DNA of 33,018 nucleotides from an uncultured Gammaproteobacteria bacterium (GTDB taxonomy: Bacteria; Pseudomonadota; Gammaproteobacteria; Pseudomonadales; Azotimanducaceae), in NCBI GenBank assembly GCA_913050215.1, contig CAJXBG010000039.1, forward strand, positions 1-33,018. The letters are read 5' to 3'. The position numbers were made by a program, and so were the translations under genes. A model generated the notes under the pieces. The model was not told where the DNA came from, ran no database searches, and saw nothing but the letters and a program-made list of their open reading frames with translations. Below, one piece after another: positions 8,276 through 16,638 of this stretch (positions are counted from its first letter, which is position 1; the number at the start of each line of letters is the position of its first letter).

Positions 8276-9631
8276 ATGAAAGAGTATGACATTGCTGTAA
8301 TAGGCGGCGGTCCCGGTGGTTACACGGCTGCCATAAGAGCATCCCAGCTTGGTTTAAAAGCGACGGTAATAGAGAAAGCCGAACTTGGTGGCACTTGCCT
8401 TAATTGGGGCTGTATCCCAACTAAATCTCTGTTGCACGCGGCGGATGTGCTCCGAGCTGTTCAGACGGCTGATGAACTGGGTATCAAAACGGGAAAAGTG
8501 AATTTCGACTTGTCGAAAATGGTCCAAGGTTCCAGGCAGGCAGCCGGGCGTCTCAATCAGGGTGTTGGTCACTTGATGAAAAAATACAAGATCGACGTCC
8601 TGCAGGGTGAGGCTGAGATAAAAGAGCGTGGCCTTGTCAGCGTAAATGGCGTTGAGCTTTTTGCTGACAACATTATCGTGGCGACAGGTGCGCGAGCAAG
8701 AACGCTTGAGGGTTTAGTGCCTGATGGAAATGTCGTGTGGCATGCCAATGATGCAATGACGCCAAAAAAAATGCCGGATCGACTGCTTATTATCGGCGCC
8801 GGTGCGATTGGTGTTGAATTTGCAAGTTTTTACAATACGCTTGGCGCCAAGGTCACCTTGGTCGAAGTGCTCGAGGAAATTCTGCCCAACGAAGATGCAG
8901 AAATCGCAGCCGCGGCAAGAGCGTCATTTGAGAGGCTTGGCATTAAGGTACTTACTGGGGCGCAGATTAGTCAGGTTTCGGTAGGAAAAAAGCTCAAATG
9001 CCAGATAAATGCGGAATCATTCGAATTTGATAACGTTATTTCCTCGGTGGGCGTGATGGGAAATATTGAAGGCATCGGGCTTGAGAATCTGGGTGTTGAG
9101 ACCGATCGAGGTTTTGTGAGTGTAAATAGTCAGCAGCAGACCAACGTGGCCGGTGTCTATGCCATTGGTGACGTCGCTGGCGCACCCTGTCTAGCCCACA
9201 AGGCGAGTCATGAAGGCGTTATAGCTGTCGAGACGATTGCTGGATTGGCTCCTCATGCCCTTCAGGTGCAGCGAATACCAGCCTGTACTTACAGCCACCC
9301 CCAGGTCGCAAGTATTGGGTTGAATGAGGCAGCTTGCGCTGACAGGGATGTCCGTATTGGGCGTTTCCCGCTGCTTGCCAATGGTAAAGCCGTTGCAATC
9401 GGCGAAACAGACGGAATGATAAAAACCATTTTTGATCGAAACACAGGTGAATTGCTGGGTGCGCATATGGTGGGGGCCGGTGTATCAGAGATGATTCAAG
9501 GTTATGCTGTCGCTATGCAAATGGAGACAACGGAAGTTGAATTGATGAACACAGTCTTCCCGCATCCTACAATCTCCGAAAGCATGCAGGAATCCGTGTT
9601 GGATGCATGGAACAGGACGCTGAATTATTAG
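8276..9631 (+). CDS. lpdA: Dihydrolipoyl dehydrogenase (E3)
   Basis: FAD-dependent E3, 451 residues, which reoxidises the lipoyl group of E2 with NAD+. Seen are the FAD-binding GGGPGG at about 10-15; the redox-active disulfide GGTCLNWGCIPTKS (C41, C46); an NAD-binding GAGAIGVEFASFY in the middle; a second FAD segment VYAIGDVAG; and the C-terminal catalytic pair HPTISE (H430, E435). It has no fused lipoyl domain. The gene begins 3 nt after the E2 stop, so it is the dedicated E3 of this operon. A P450 gene follows after 20 nt in the same direction, tying the complex to the oxidative part of the cluster. Confidence 0.93.
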   Translation: MKEYDIAVIGGGPGGYTAAIRASQLGLKATVIEKAELGGTCLNWGCIPTKSLLHAADVLRAVQTADELGIKTGKVNFDLSKMVQGSRQAAGRLNQGVGHLMKKYKIDVLQGEAEIKERGLVSVNGVELFADNIIVATGARARTLEGLVPDGNVVWHANDAMTPKKMPDRLLIIGAGAIGVEFASFYNTLGAKVTLVEVLEEILPNEDAEIAAAARASFERLGIKVLTGAQISQVSVGKKLKCQINAESFEFDNVISSVGVMGNIEGIGLENLGVETDRGFVSVNSQQQTNVAGVYAIGDVAGAPCLAHKASHEGVIAVETIAGLAPHALQVQRIPACTYSHPQVASIGLNEAACADRDVRIGRFPLLANGKAVAIGETDGMIKTIFDRNTGELLGAHMVGAGVSEMIQGYAVAMQMETTEVELMNTVFPHPTISESMQESVLDAWNRTLNY

Positions 9632-9651
9632 ATTATCTAAAAGGCGATGGT

Positions 9652-10911
9652 ATGAGCGATATAGCATTATTTAGTCCAGAAACGCTAATTGACCCTTACT
9701 CTGCCTATAAGCAGCTTCGCGACGAAGCGCCGGTCTGCTTCATCAAGGAAATGAATGTCCATGTAGTGACTCGGTATGACTTACTCAGGGATGCGATTCG
9801 CCGTACTGAAGATTTCAGTAGCAAGTTCGACGCCTTCCTTGGTGGTGCTCAGCAAATGATGTTTTCTGTGCTCGATGACGAGCAGAAACAACGGGCGCTC
9901 GAAGTTGCTAGCAAGATGATTGTCACGCCGCCAACGATGCTCACGCTGGACGAACCGGAGCACACAAAATATCGATCTCTGGTCTCAAGACTGTTTACGG
10001 CTAGTCAGATAAATCTGAACGCGTCGGATGTCCGGCGGGTGATTGATACGAATATAGAAGCGATGCGCGGAAAGTCTGAAATAGACTTTATGGAAGCTTT
10101 TGCGTTTCCGGTTCCTCTGGTGATTATCGCTGACAGATTGGGTATTCCAGAACAGGACAGAGCATTTTTCTACGAAGCGGCAGCCGCAGCTGCGTCCGGT
10201 TTAAAGATAAGCCCAGTCTCAGGAGAAGTCTTACTCAAGAGAATGCAGCTTGCAGTAGAGCTTCAGCAACTTTTGATTCGACTAACGAATGCCCGTCGAA
10301 CAGAGCCGCGTGAAGATATGATTACTATCCTCGCGACCTCAAGACTTGATGATGAAGATCGACTGCTCACTGACGGTGAGGTCCTGAGCATTCTTAACCA
10401 GTTCCTTGTGGCTGGTCATGAGACAACCACATCAACTTTCGGGTGGGGGATGCTGAATCTGATCAAGCAACCCGGGCTTGTTGATAGACTTCGTGGTAAC
10501 GACAAGTTGATCCGTACTTTTGTTGAAGAAACATTGCGGCTTGAGGCCCCCGTGCAGGGATTGCCACGACTCGTAACCCGGGACACAGATCTAGGTGGTT
10601 ATGCATTGAAACAAGGGGATATGTTAATGCTTCGCTTTGGCGCTGCAAACCGAGATGAAAGGCAGTTTCCCAATCCGGATAGCCTAGACGTCGACCGGGA
10701 AAAACCCGGTCTACAAATGGCGTTTAGCAGCGGTGTGCATCATTGCATTGGGGCACCGCTTGCCCGGCAGGAACTTAATCTGGGGTTTCAGGCTTTGTTA
10801 GACGCTTTTTCAAGTTTTCGTTTGGATGAGTCCAAAGCTGCCCCGGTTGCAGATCCCAGTATTATTTTGCGTGGCATGCCGCACTTGCACATACGTTACG
10901 ACAGCATCTGA
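9652..10911 (+). CDS. Cytochrome P450 (P450 A)
   Basis: Soluble bacterial class I-type P450, 419 residues, probably hydroxylating the pathway substrate. Motifs: I-helix oxygen-binding AGHETTTS (residues 254 onward), K-helix EETLR, and heme-binding segment FSSGVHHCIGAPLARQE with the Cys thiolate at residue 365. The frame is open from 9607, inside the end of the E3 gene, but the ATG at 9652 (MSDIALFSPET) gives the usual P450 N-terminus and has AAGGCGA upstream. It is the last gene of the aco-type operon, 20 nt after E3. It ends 22 bp before the convergent phosphotransferase gene. No ferredoxin or ferredoxin reductase is in the window, so its electron donor must be encoded elsewhere. Confidence 0.9.
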   Translation: MSDIALFSPETLIDPYSAYKQLRDEAPVCFIKEMNVHVVTRYDLLRDAIRRTEDFSSKFDAFLGGAQQMMFSVLDDEQKQRALEVASKMIVTPPTMLTLDEPEHTKYRSLVSRLFTASQINLNASDVRRVIDTNIEAMRGKSEIDFMEAFAFPVPLVIIADRLGIPEQDRAFFYEAAAAAASGLKISPVSGEVLLKRMQLAVELQQLLIRLTNARRTEPREDMITILATSRLDDEDRLLTDGEVLSILNQFLVAGHETTTSTFGWGMLNLIKQPGLVDRLRGNDKLIRTFVEETLRLEAPVQGLPRLVTRDTDLGGYALKQGDMLMLRFGAANRDERQFPNPDSLDVDREKPGLQMAFSSGVHHCIGAPLARQELNLGFQALLDAFSSFRLDESKAAPVADPSIILRGMPHLHIRYDSI

Positions 10912-10933
10912 TTCTGTTTTCGAGTCTTTGAAG

Positions 10934-11971
10934 TCAAAGCGTCTCTAGTAATTCAAACGCCTCGAGTTCCTTTATCGATTCAAGTGAATTACCGAGTAAT
11001 GTTTCTGCCATTAATTTGCCGCGCTCGTTTCCCAGATCGAGAGCGCTGCAGATGACTACCGCGTAGCAAAGGAAATAAAGTGCGCACTCACGGTAGCGCG
11101 CTCGGCAATCTTCCAACGAGTACTCAACGCCCTCCGAGATTAATTCCTCATGATAGAAGCGGACCCAGTCTTTGGCGTTACGGACATCTCGTTTTAGGCT
11201 CTGGGTGACGAAGTAGGCGAGGTCGTGCTCCGGCGCAGATTTGCAGGTCGCTTGAAAATCAACGAGAGCAATATGATCGTCGCGAATGAACACATTGTCT
11301 AGCCGGAGATCACCATGGGCGATACAAAGAGGCGAGCGACAAATTTGAGAGAGCAGTGTGTCTATCTTCTCATGCATGCCTATTGCTTGATTGAATATAT
11401 CTTCGGTCACTAGATCAGGAAAGTTTTCACGTACGACATGCCATCCCATCTCAAAACCCGCGCTCATTCCCTGTACCTGCGCTTCGCTGTAATGATCATT
11501 GATGCCCTCAAAACGCGCCGGATTCCAGGTGCTTCGGTGAAAAGTTGCGAGGGTTTTAATCACTAGTTCAGCTTCCTGTACTGAACAACCAATCACCTGA
11601 TCGCCGAGTCGATAGTCCTTTAGTTCTTCGAGGAGTAATACAAAATTATCATTGCTGTGATCGTATTCTGCATGAAGACATGCAGGAGCCCGGATCGGAA
11701 CGATCTCTGCAATTCTGCTATAAAACTCGTACTCGCGCAGGTACATGGTATACATGTTGGCTACCATTCGGTTCTCTGCTGCAGCCGCTGGAAACTTGGC
11801 TATAATGGTTTTTGGCCCTTCGCTTGTGTCCATCGTGACGCGAGTGACAAGCCCTATGACCCCGACACCTTCGCCCAGAGGTTCAACGGAAAATTCATCT
11901 ACAGCGTAGTCGAGCGAATCGCTCAGCCATGCTTTTGTCAGTTCGTTGGGCTGTGACGGAAAATTCGACAT
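10934..11971 (-). CDS. APH/EcKinase-like phosphotransferase (APH 1)
   Basis: Aminoglycoside-phosphotransferase/ecdysteroid-kinase-like protein of 345 residues. These proteins have a protein-kinase-like fold. In catabolic clusters they are thought to phosphorylate a hydroxylated small molecule or, as fusions with acyl-CoA dehydrogenases, a hydroxyacyl-CoA. The Brenner motif HGDLRLDN and the metal-binding VDFQ are intact. The N-terminal PNELTKAWLSDSL and a glycine-rich GEGVGVIG nucleotide loop are present. It is the last gene of the eight-gene minus-strand run, 18 nt after the P450 B gene. Two further paralogs occur in the window (23898 and 26326). Antibiotic resistance is not implied. The substrate is unknown. 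Confidence 0.83.
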   Translation of the reverse strand: MSNFPSQPNELTKAWLSDSLDYAVDEFSVEPLGEGVGVIGLVTRVTMDTSEGPKTIIAKFPAAAAENRMVANMYTMYLREYEFYSRIAEIVPIRAPACLHAEYDHSNDNFVLLLEELKDYRLGDQVIGCSVQEAELVIKTLATFHRSTWNPARFEGINDHYSEAQVQGMSAGFEMGWHVVRENFPDLVTEDIFNQAIGMHEKIDTLLSQICRSPLCIAHGDLRLDNVFIRDDHIALVDFQATCKSAPEHDLAYFVTQSLKRDVRNAKDWVRFYHEELISEGVEYSLEDCRARYRECALYFLCYAVVICSALDLGNERGKLMAETLLGNSLESIKELEAFELLETL

Positions 11972-11989
11972 AGAAAGGGTTCCTGCGAG

Positions 11990-13297
11990 TTATTGTTTTT
12001 TAAAGGCTAGGTTCAATTTGGTTATTCCCAGCATAATACCGGGTTGGTGAGTAAACGTATTATCCTGCGCATATTCGAAATGATCGATTCGATCGATCAG
12101 AGCATTCCAGGCCTCTACCTGTTCTAGTCGAGAAAGGCTGGCGCCAGGACAAACTCGTGCCCCCTGTGAAAATGTTAGATGTCTTGTGCCCGCTTTTCTA
12201 TCGAGCTTAAGTTCGGTCGGATCATCCCATTCCAGAGGATCAATGTTGGCGGCTGCCCAACGCATATGAAGGAATGATCCTTTTGGAACAGCGACTCCTT
12301 GGAAGACTTCCTCTTGGCTTGTTGTTCTGGTTGAGAGTCCTTGGGTGGGCGCTCGCAGTCGCATACCTTCCTCTGTGAATGCCCGGACCTTGCGCTTGTC
12401 TTCTTTCAGTGCTTGCCAGACAGCATGGTTTTCTATCACTAGCTGCACTTGCTCGGCCAAGGCGTATTGGGTCGTTTCAAGTCCGCCGATAACCATGGCA
12501 TAGACGATTCCGTTTATCTCGGCATCAGTTAGTTTTCTGTTCAGAGGTGAGTACTCAACTGTCGTTAGAAAAGTAATCATGTCCTCTTCCGGCGCGCTAC
12601 GCCGAGCCGTAATCAGCGCATTGGTATACGCCTGAAATTCCTGAAGAACTTCGAGTTGCGATCTGACTTCCTCGGTTGGCAATATGCACCTGTGGCCGCT
12701 GCCGTAAACAAAAGCCTTAACGGTACCGTCACCGAAATATTTTAGTAGTTTCAGATCTTCTATCGGCCAGCCTAATACCTTGGCCATCACCATTTGCGGT
12801 AGAGGCTGCGCGAATTGAGAAACGAAGTCGACCTTTTCTTCGTCGACCCATTGGTCAATAAGAGAATGAGCGACATCAACAATCATTGACTTGTGACGAC
12901 TTGCACCTGGCCCGACCCAGGGGTCGGTCAACTCCTGACGGTGAGTGCGCCATAGCTCAGGATTAGGGCGCAGCGAAACCATGGATTGAATCATGGTATT
13001 CATGTTGACCGCGGCCTCCGGTGATTCGCTCAGCTGGCGAATCATGAGTGAAAGAGCCGGGGGATATCTCTGTTCGTCTTTTACCACTCGGGAGATGTCT
13101 TCATATCGCGTTAGGATAAAAGCATCGGTGCCTGGCATAAAACCCTCGCCCGGAATCCGATGCACCGGTGCCTCGTTGTGAAGAATGTCATAGGCTTCAT
13201 ACCAGTGTTCTTGAGCGCCCAGAGCAAAGAGATCGACATCGGCCAGTTGATGAGGGCAGGCCATTTCGCTCAATTCATGATTCGGTTTCTTGTTCAT
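11990..13297 (-). CDS. Cytochrome P450 (P450 B)
   Basis: Soluble P450 of 435 residues. The heme ligand is in FSQGARVCPGASLSRLE (Cys 383). The I-helix motif reads GGLETTQ, so the common AG(x)(D/E)T begins with Gly, and the K-helix has EEGMRL, giving E-x-x-R. The N-terminus starts with a Cys/His-containing MACPHQLADVDLF, common in this type. The ATG at 13297 overlaps the stop of the SnoaL-like gene as ATGA, so the two are translationally coupled. It belongs to the minus-strand run led by the PNPOx-like gene. The sequence differs clearly from P450 A and P450 C, so each probably acts at a different position or on a different intermediate. No redox partner is encoded nearby. Confidence 0.9.
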   Translation of the reverse strand: MNKKPNHELSEMACPHQLADVDLFALGAQEHWYEAYDILHNEAPVHRIPGEGFMPGTDAFILTRYEDISRVVKDEQRYPPALSLMIRQLSESPEAAVNMNTMIQSMVSLRPNPELWRTHRQELTDPWVGPGASRHKSMIVDVAHSLIDQWVDEEKVDFVSQFAQPLPQMVMAKVLGWPIEDLKLLKYFGDGTVKAFVYGSGHRCILPTEEVRSQLEVLQEFQAYTNALITARRSAPEEDMITFLTTVEYSPLNRKLTDAEINGIVYAMVIGGLETTQYALAEQVQLVIENHAVWQALKEDKRKVRAFTEEGMRLRAPTQGLSTRTTSQEEVFQGVAVPKGSFLHMRWAAANIDPLEWDDPTELKLDRKAGTRHLTFSQGARVCPGASLSRLEQVEAWNALIDRIDHFEYAQDNTFTHQPGIMLGITKLNLAFKKQ

Positions 13298-13773
13298 GTG
13301 TTTCTGTCACTTGAGCCCTGACGAAAGCCGCTAGAATCAATTTCCATTGATGTAATAGGTTCGGATTTTGTCCCTTCATGGACACAAACACGGTGCATGA
13401 TTCGCCATTCGTCGCCTCTCTTTTCATATTCGTCGAGGTAACGGCCATGCCATGTATCCAAGACTGCGGCATCTTTCTGAAAAAGATAGCTCACATTGTA
13501 TACCTCGCCGGTAGCATGAAACCCATCGGCGTTCAGATTGATAGAATGATTGAAAATGCAGTGAGATGTTGAACGCCATTTTACGTGACCGGTCATGCAA
13601 AATTCGGCAAACTGGTGGGCATTCCCTTTAAAGCTGCCGTGCTCATCCGTGCCATCGGGCCAATAGGCAGATTTCAGTTTTTCCAGATCGAGTCGATCTA
13701 CGCCTTGCGAATATCGTTTTGCAACATCTTTGATGGCTTCGACATCGCACAATTGTTCTGGAGAGTAGACCAT
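13294..13773 (-). CDS. SnoaL/NTF2-like protein
   Basis: A 159-residue protein of the SnoaL-like/NTF2 fold, the cone-shaped fold shared by polyketide cyclases, ketosteroid isomerases, scytalone dehydratase and beta subunits of ring-hydroxylating dioxygenases. The family pattern is visible: an N-terminal helix VEAIKDVAKRYSQGVDRLD, then LKSAYWPDGTDEHGSF, a central STSHCIFNHSINLNADG, and a final strand DEWRIMHRVCVHEG. It could be an isomerase or dehydratase acting on an oxidised intermediate. It is not next to a Rieske alpha subunit in the usual alpha-beta order, so I do not call it a dioxygenase beta subunit. It overlaps the P450 B start by 4 nt and follows SDR 2 after 38 nt. Confidence 0.78.
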   Translation of the reverse strand: MVYSPEQLCDVEAIKDVAKRYSQGVDRLDLEKLKSAYWPDGTDEHGSFKGNAHQFAEFCMTGHVKWRSTSHCIFNHSINLNADGFHATGEVYNVSYLFQKDAAVLDTWHGRYLDEYEKRGDEWRIMHRVCVHEGTKSEPITSMEIDSSGFRQGSSDRNT

Positions 13774-13811
13774 TTTTTTTCCTGTTCAATCAGTTGTTAT
13801 TTATATTGTCG

Positions 13812-14624
13812 TCAGAGTGTTAACCACCCCCCATCAACTGGCAAATAAATGCCTGTGACAAAGGCGCTCATGTCGCTTGCGAGAAACACGGCTGCTTTAC
13901 CCTGTTCCATCGGGTCACCCCAATGACCTAGCGGGAGTCTCGCGATTCGGTCGGCAACAGTATCTGACAATGGATCGCCTGTTTTAACAGGTGTTTGCCC
14001 ATCAACAGGTGGCGGATTTCCCTCATTGACCCAGGTAGGACCAGGAGCGAGAGCGTTAACATTGATCTGATGAGGCGCGAGTTCGAGTGCCAATGCTTTT
14101 GTCATTTGTGCCACGGCAGCCTTTGAACCGTCGTAGGTAACGCCTACTCCAGGACTGACCGTTTGGGTTGATGCCAGGTTAATAATGCGTCCACCCGTGC
14201 CTTGGGCTTTCATTATTGTCGCTGCAGCTCTGCAGCAATAAAATACGCCATCTACGTTGACGGACCAAAGTGTTTTCCACATGTCGTCCGTAATCTGTTC
14301 GACGGGCCCTCCATAGCCGATGTAAACCCCTGCATTATTCACAAGAATGTCGAGTGATCCCAGTTCTTCTGTTGTTTGTGTCATGGCTTCATCGACCGCG
14401 GCGCGATCCGTAACATCCAGTGCCATTGCAGCACCGCCGATTTCAGCTGCGACCGCCTGCGCACCCTCGAGATTAACGTCAGATACCATTACTCGAGCAC
14501 CTGCCATTGCCAGCGCAGTCGCAATGCCCTTGCCTATACCTTTTGCTCCACCGGTGACGTGTGCGACTTTGCCAGAAAGGTTTATCCAAGCGAGAGCGTT
14601 ATCAAGGTTATTGTTACTGGTCAT
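13812..14624 (-). CDS. SDR family NAD(P)-dependent oxidoreductase (SDR 2)
   Basis: Classical SDR of 270 residues. It has the dinucleotide motif TGGAKGIG (about 24-31), an acidic residue after beta-2 in VMVSDVN that suggests NAD(H) preference, the motif NNAG in LVNNAGVYIG, a catalytic Ser in NLASTQT, and YDGSK for the Tyr and Lys. The C-terminal YLPVDGGW is typical. The start at 14624 lies inside the end of the upstream Rieske gene (11-nt overlap), so the two are translationally coupled. A likely role is oxidation of an alcohol made by the Rieske oxygenase or a P450. The sequence is distinct from SDR 1 and SDR 3. Confidence 0.88.
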   Translation of the reverse strand: MTSNNNLDNALAWINLSGKVAHVTGGAKGIGKGIATALAMAGARVMVSDVNLEGAQAVAAEIGGAAMALDVTDRAAVDEAMTQTTEELGSLDILVNNAGVYIGYGGPVEQITDDMWKTLWSVNVDGVFYCCRAAATIMKAQGTGGRIINLASTQTVSPGVGVTYDGSKAAVAQMTKALALELAPHQINVNALAPGPTWVNEGNPPPVDGQTPVKTGDPLSDTVADRIARLPLGHWGDPMEQGKAAVFLASDMSAFVTGIYLPVDGGWLTL

Positions 14625-16179
14625 AAGCTACCGTCTTGCTGTAGTGGTCATGAAAGTGTCGAAGTTTTAATTCGTTGTAGTCTGCTAGCCTTAAATTCTC
14701 GCGCGCGGTTGCCTTCATGCCCGCGTAGACATGTGGCAGATTTCGCAAATCTTGATTAAAGATTTTTCCTAACATGCCCAGTTCCGGTGCATCAGTCCAG
14801 TCATCATCGGTGTCGAGCCAGTGTATTTCTGTCACCGGGGTGTAATCGCCGCTTTCGGGTATGGGTGCAAGAAACATACATTCCATAATACATTCCTCGT
14901 GATTGTCCCCATTAGGTCGAAAACGATAGTTGATTTGATTGAAGGAACCCCAAGGATGCCAATTAGGAAAAACGGTGAAAAATATCTGGGAAGATAGCTC
15001 AACATCCGGAATGTTTTCTGCGATTGATGGAATTACTTGCGCTAGCATCTGGCGTTGCATCTCAGCACCAACTGCGCGTTGCGGTGCATCGTCACCAAGC
15101 TTTTCGCGAATACGTGCCATCATCGCTGGATCGTTGAGTGTGTTAGCAGCTGATGCAGGGAGCTGGCGGCCCGCGACCCAAAGACACAGATGAGGATTGG
15201 CATCGGTGAGCTCTCCTTCTATCCAATCTGCGTTTACTGTAAATCGACCTGTTTGGCCCTTTGGTGTTGTGACAAGGACTTCGTCGTTATCGATGGCTTC
15301 ATAGACCCACCCATTAAGCGGGTGTTGCAGTTTTGTTGTACCGTCGAGTTGAGTAGCCGATTCCCAAGATGGCAGGCCGGAACTTTCCAATGCACCACAC
15401 CGGATAGCGCGCGAGTAGTTTTCGAACGCATCATACTTGGTGCAGCCGTCATGAGCGCCGCCCGTGAGAATCTGTGGGTGGGTCATTAGCACGTGGTACG
15501 ACTCCATGAAGGCATCTTGAACTACCTTCCAATTAGCCTTAATAACCTTGCCGACATGAGCAGCCTTATAGCGTTTGTTGTAGGGTAAAAGTTCAAAGTG
15601 CGAATCGAGGTCTCCGAGGTGTGAAGCTAGAGAGTCACAATCTGGATCAGGATTGATAAAAATGAACCTTCCCCAGCGCTCAAGTTTTACTTCAGGTAGC
15701 GCCTCGTCTTCCTTTTTCAGGCCTGCATAGTCGTATGCGCAGGGAATTTGTTTTAGAGAGCCGTTGAGGTTCCATGCCCAGCCATGGAACGGGCATCGTA
15801 ATTCTGTGAGCGCAGTTCCCCTAGATTCTCGTAGTTTTCGTGCTCTGTGAAGGCACGCGTTGTAATATGCCTTGTACTCGTTTTCACCGGCTCGAACGAT
15901 AAGGAAAGAGAGATTTGCGATGTCGTAGGGCACCACGTCACCTACGTTGGGGAAGTCATCTTCATGGGCAGCCACCTGCCAACATTTTTTCCAAAGTCGT
16001 TCTACTTCCAAATCGTGATACTTTCGAGATGTATATCTCTCTACAGGCACGAGTGAAGGGCCAGGCGGCAGTGGCGCATCGACCCGCAGAGCGTCAGATA
16101 TAAAAGTTGCATTGGTGTCTGCCTCGAGCAGCGCATGAAAGCTAGCGTCCATCGTCCGAACGCCGGTGGAATCAGGCAT
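14614..16179 (-). CDS. Rieske non-heme iron oxygenase, alpha subunit (RHO 1)
   Basis: Aromatic ring-hydroxylating-type oxygenase of 521 residues, long for the family. The Rieske cluster ligands are C109, H111, C129 and H132, in CLHRARK and CPFHGWAW; the usual Gly after the Arg of CxHRG is Ala here. The catalytic domain has NWKVVQDAFMESYHVLMTHP, which supplies the two His ligands and places Glu at the position of the bridging Asp. The third iron ligand is likely the Asp in FNQDLRNLP. An insert between the two iron-binding segments explains the length. The ATG at 16179 has GGAG about 7 nt upstream. The gene starts 3 nt after the VOC stop and overlaps SDR 2. No beta subunit or reductase is adjacent, so it may work as an alpha-only monooxygenase. 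Confidence 0.9.
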   Translation of the reverse strand: MPDSTGVRTMDASFHALLEADTNATFISDALRVDAPLPPGPSLVPVERYTSRKYHDLEVERLWKKCWQVAAHEDDFPNVGDVVPYDIANLSFLIVRAGENEYKAYYNACLHRARKLRESRGTALTELRCPFHGWAWNLNGSLKQIPCAYDYAGLKKEDEALPEVKLERWGRFIFINPDPDCDSLASHLGDLDSHFELLPYNKRYKAAHVGKVIKANWKVVQDAFMESYHVLMTHPQILTGGAHDGCTKYDAFENYSRAIRCGALESSGLPSWESATQLDGTTKLQHPLNGWVYEAIDNDEVLVTTPKGQTGRFTVNADWIEGELTDANPHLCLWVAGRQLPASAANTLNDPAMMARIREKLGDDAPQRAVGAEMQRQMLAQVIPSIAENIPDVELSSQIFFTVFPNWHPWGSFNQINYRFRPNGDNHEECIMECMFLAPIPESGDYTPVTEIHWLDTDDDWTDAPELGMLGKIFNQDLRNLPHVYAGMKATARENLRLADYNELKLRHFHDHYSKTVAYDQ

Positions 16180-16182
16180 AAA

Positions 16183-16638
16183 TTACTCCTTTGCCAGGCC
16201 CGGCAAGTCAGGTGTGTTGATCTCGTAGAGTTCGATGATATTACCAAAAGGATCCTTGCCATAGATCGCCGCGGTTTCCTTATTAAAGTGAACCACTTCC
16301 CCTGCGAATGTCATGCCTGCTTCGAGCAATCGATCATATTCATCGTCGATGTTAGACACTTGCAGTGCAAAGTGAGGGTACCCATAGTCACAGGGTCGTG
16401 ACCTAAGATCTTTCGGTTGGGGGTGGGTATATTCCCAAAGCTCAACAAAAGCATTGGGTGCTTTCAACATGGCCATGCGGGCTTCTGCGTCGGTTAAACC
16501 AATCGCGGCGTCAACCAGCTTGTTTTTATTGAAGTCGCTTGTCTGAACCACCTCAAAACCAAAAGCATTTTGGTAAAAGGACACGGCGGCATCCAAATTT
16601 TCGACGCTGATCGCGATGTGATGAATGCCAATAATCAT
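16183..16638 (-). CDS. VOC family (glyoxalase/dioxygenase-like) protein
   Basis: A 151-residue vicinal-oxygen-chelate protein. The fold repeats are visible: IHHIAISVENLDAAVSFYQ at the start and PHFALQVSNIDDEYDRLL in the second half. The probable metal ligands are a His in IHHIAI, Glu in FVELWEY, His in YPHFAL and Glu in NIIELYEI. The family includes extradiol dioxygenases, glyoxalases and methylmalonyl-CoA epimerases, and the sequence alone does not choose between them. Its place between two Rieske oxygenase genes fits a lyase, isomerase or ring-cleaving role. It overlaps the RHO 2 stop by 4 nt (ATGA) and ends 3 nt before the RHO 1 start. Confidence 0.85.
   Translation of the reverse strand: MIIGIHHIAISVENLDAAVSFYQNAFGFEVVQTSDFNKNKLVDAAIGLTDAEARMAMLKAPNAFVELWEYTHPQPKDLRSRPCDYGYPHFALQVSNIDDEYDRLLEAGMTFAGEVVHFNKETAAIYGKDPFGNIIELYEINTPDLPGLAKE

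Noticed and set aside
10926-10939. Small hairpin CTTTGA/TCAAAG between convergent P450 A and APH 1
   Set aside because: The loop is too short, there is no T-run, and it overlaps the APH 1 coding end.
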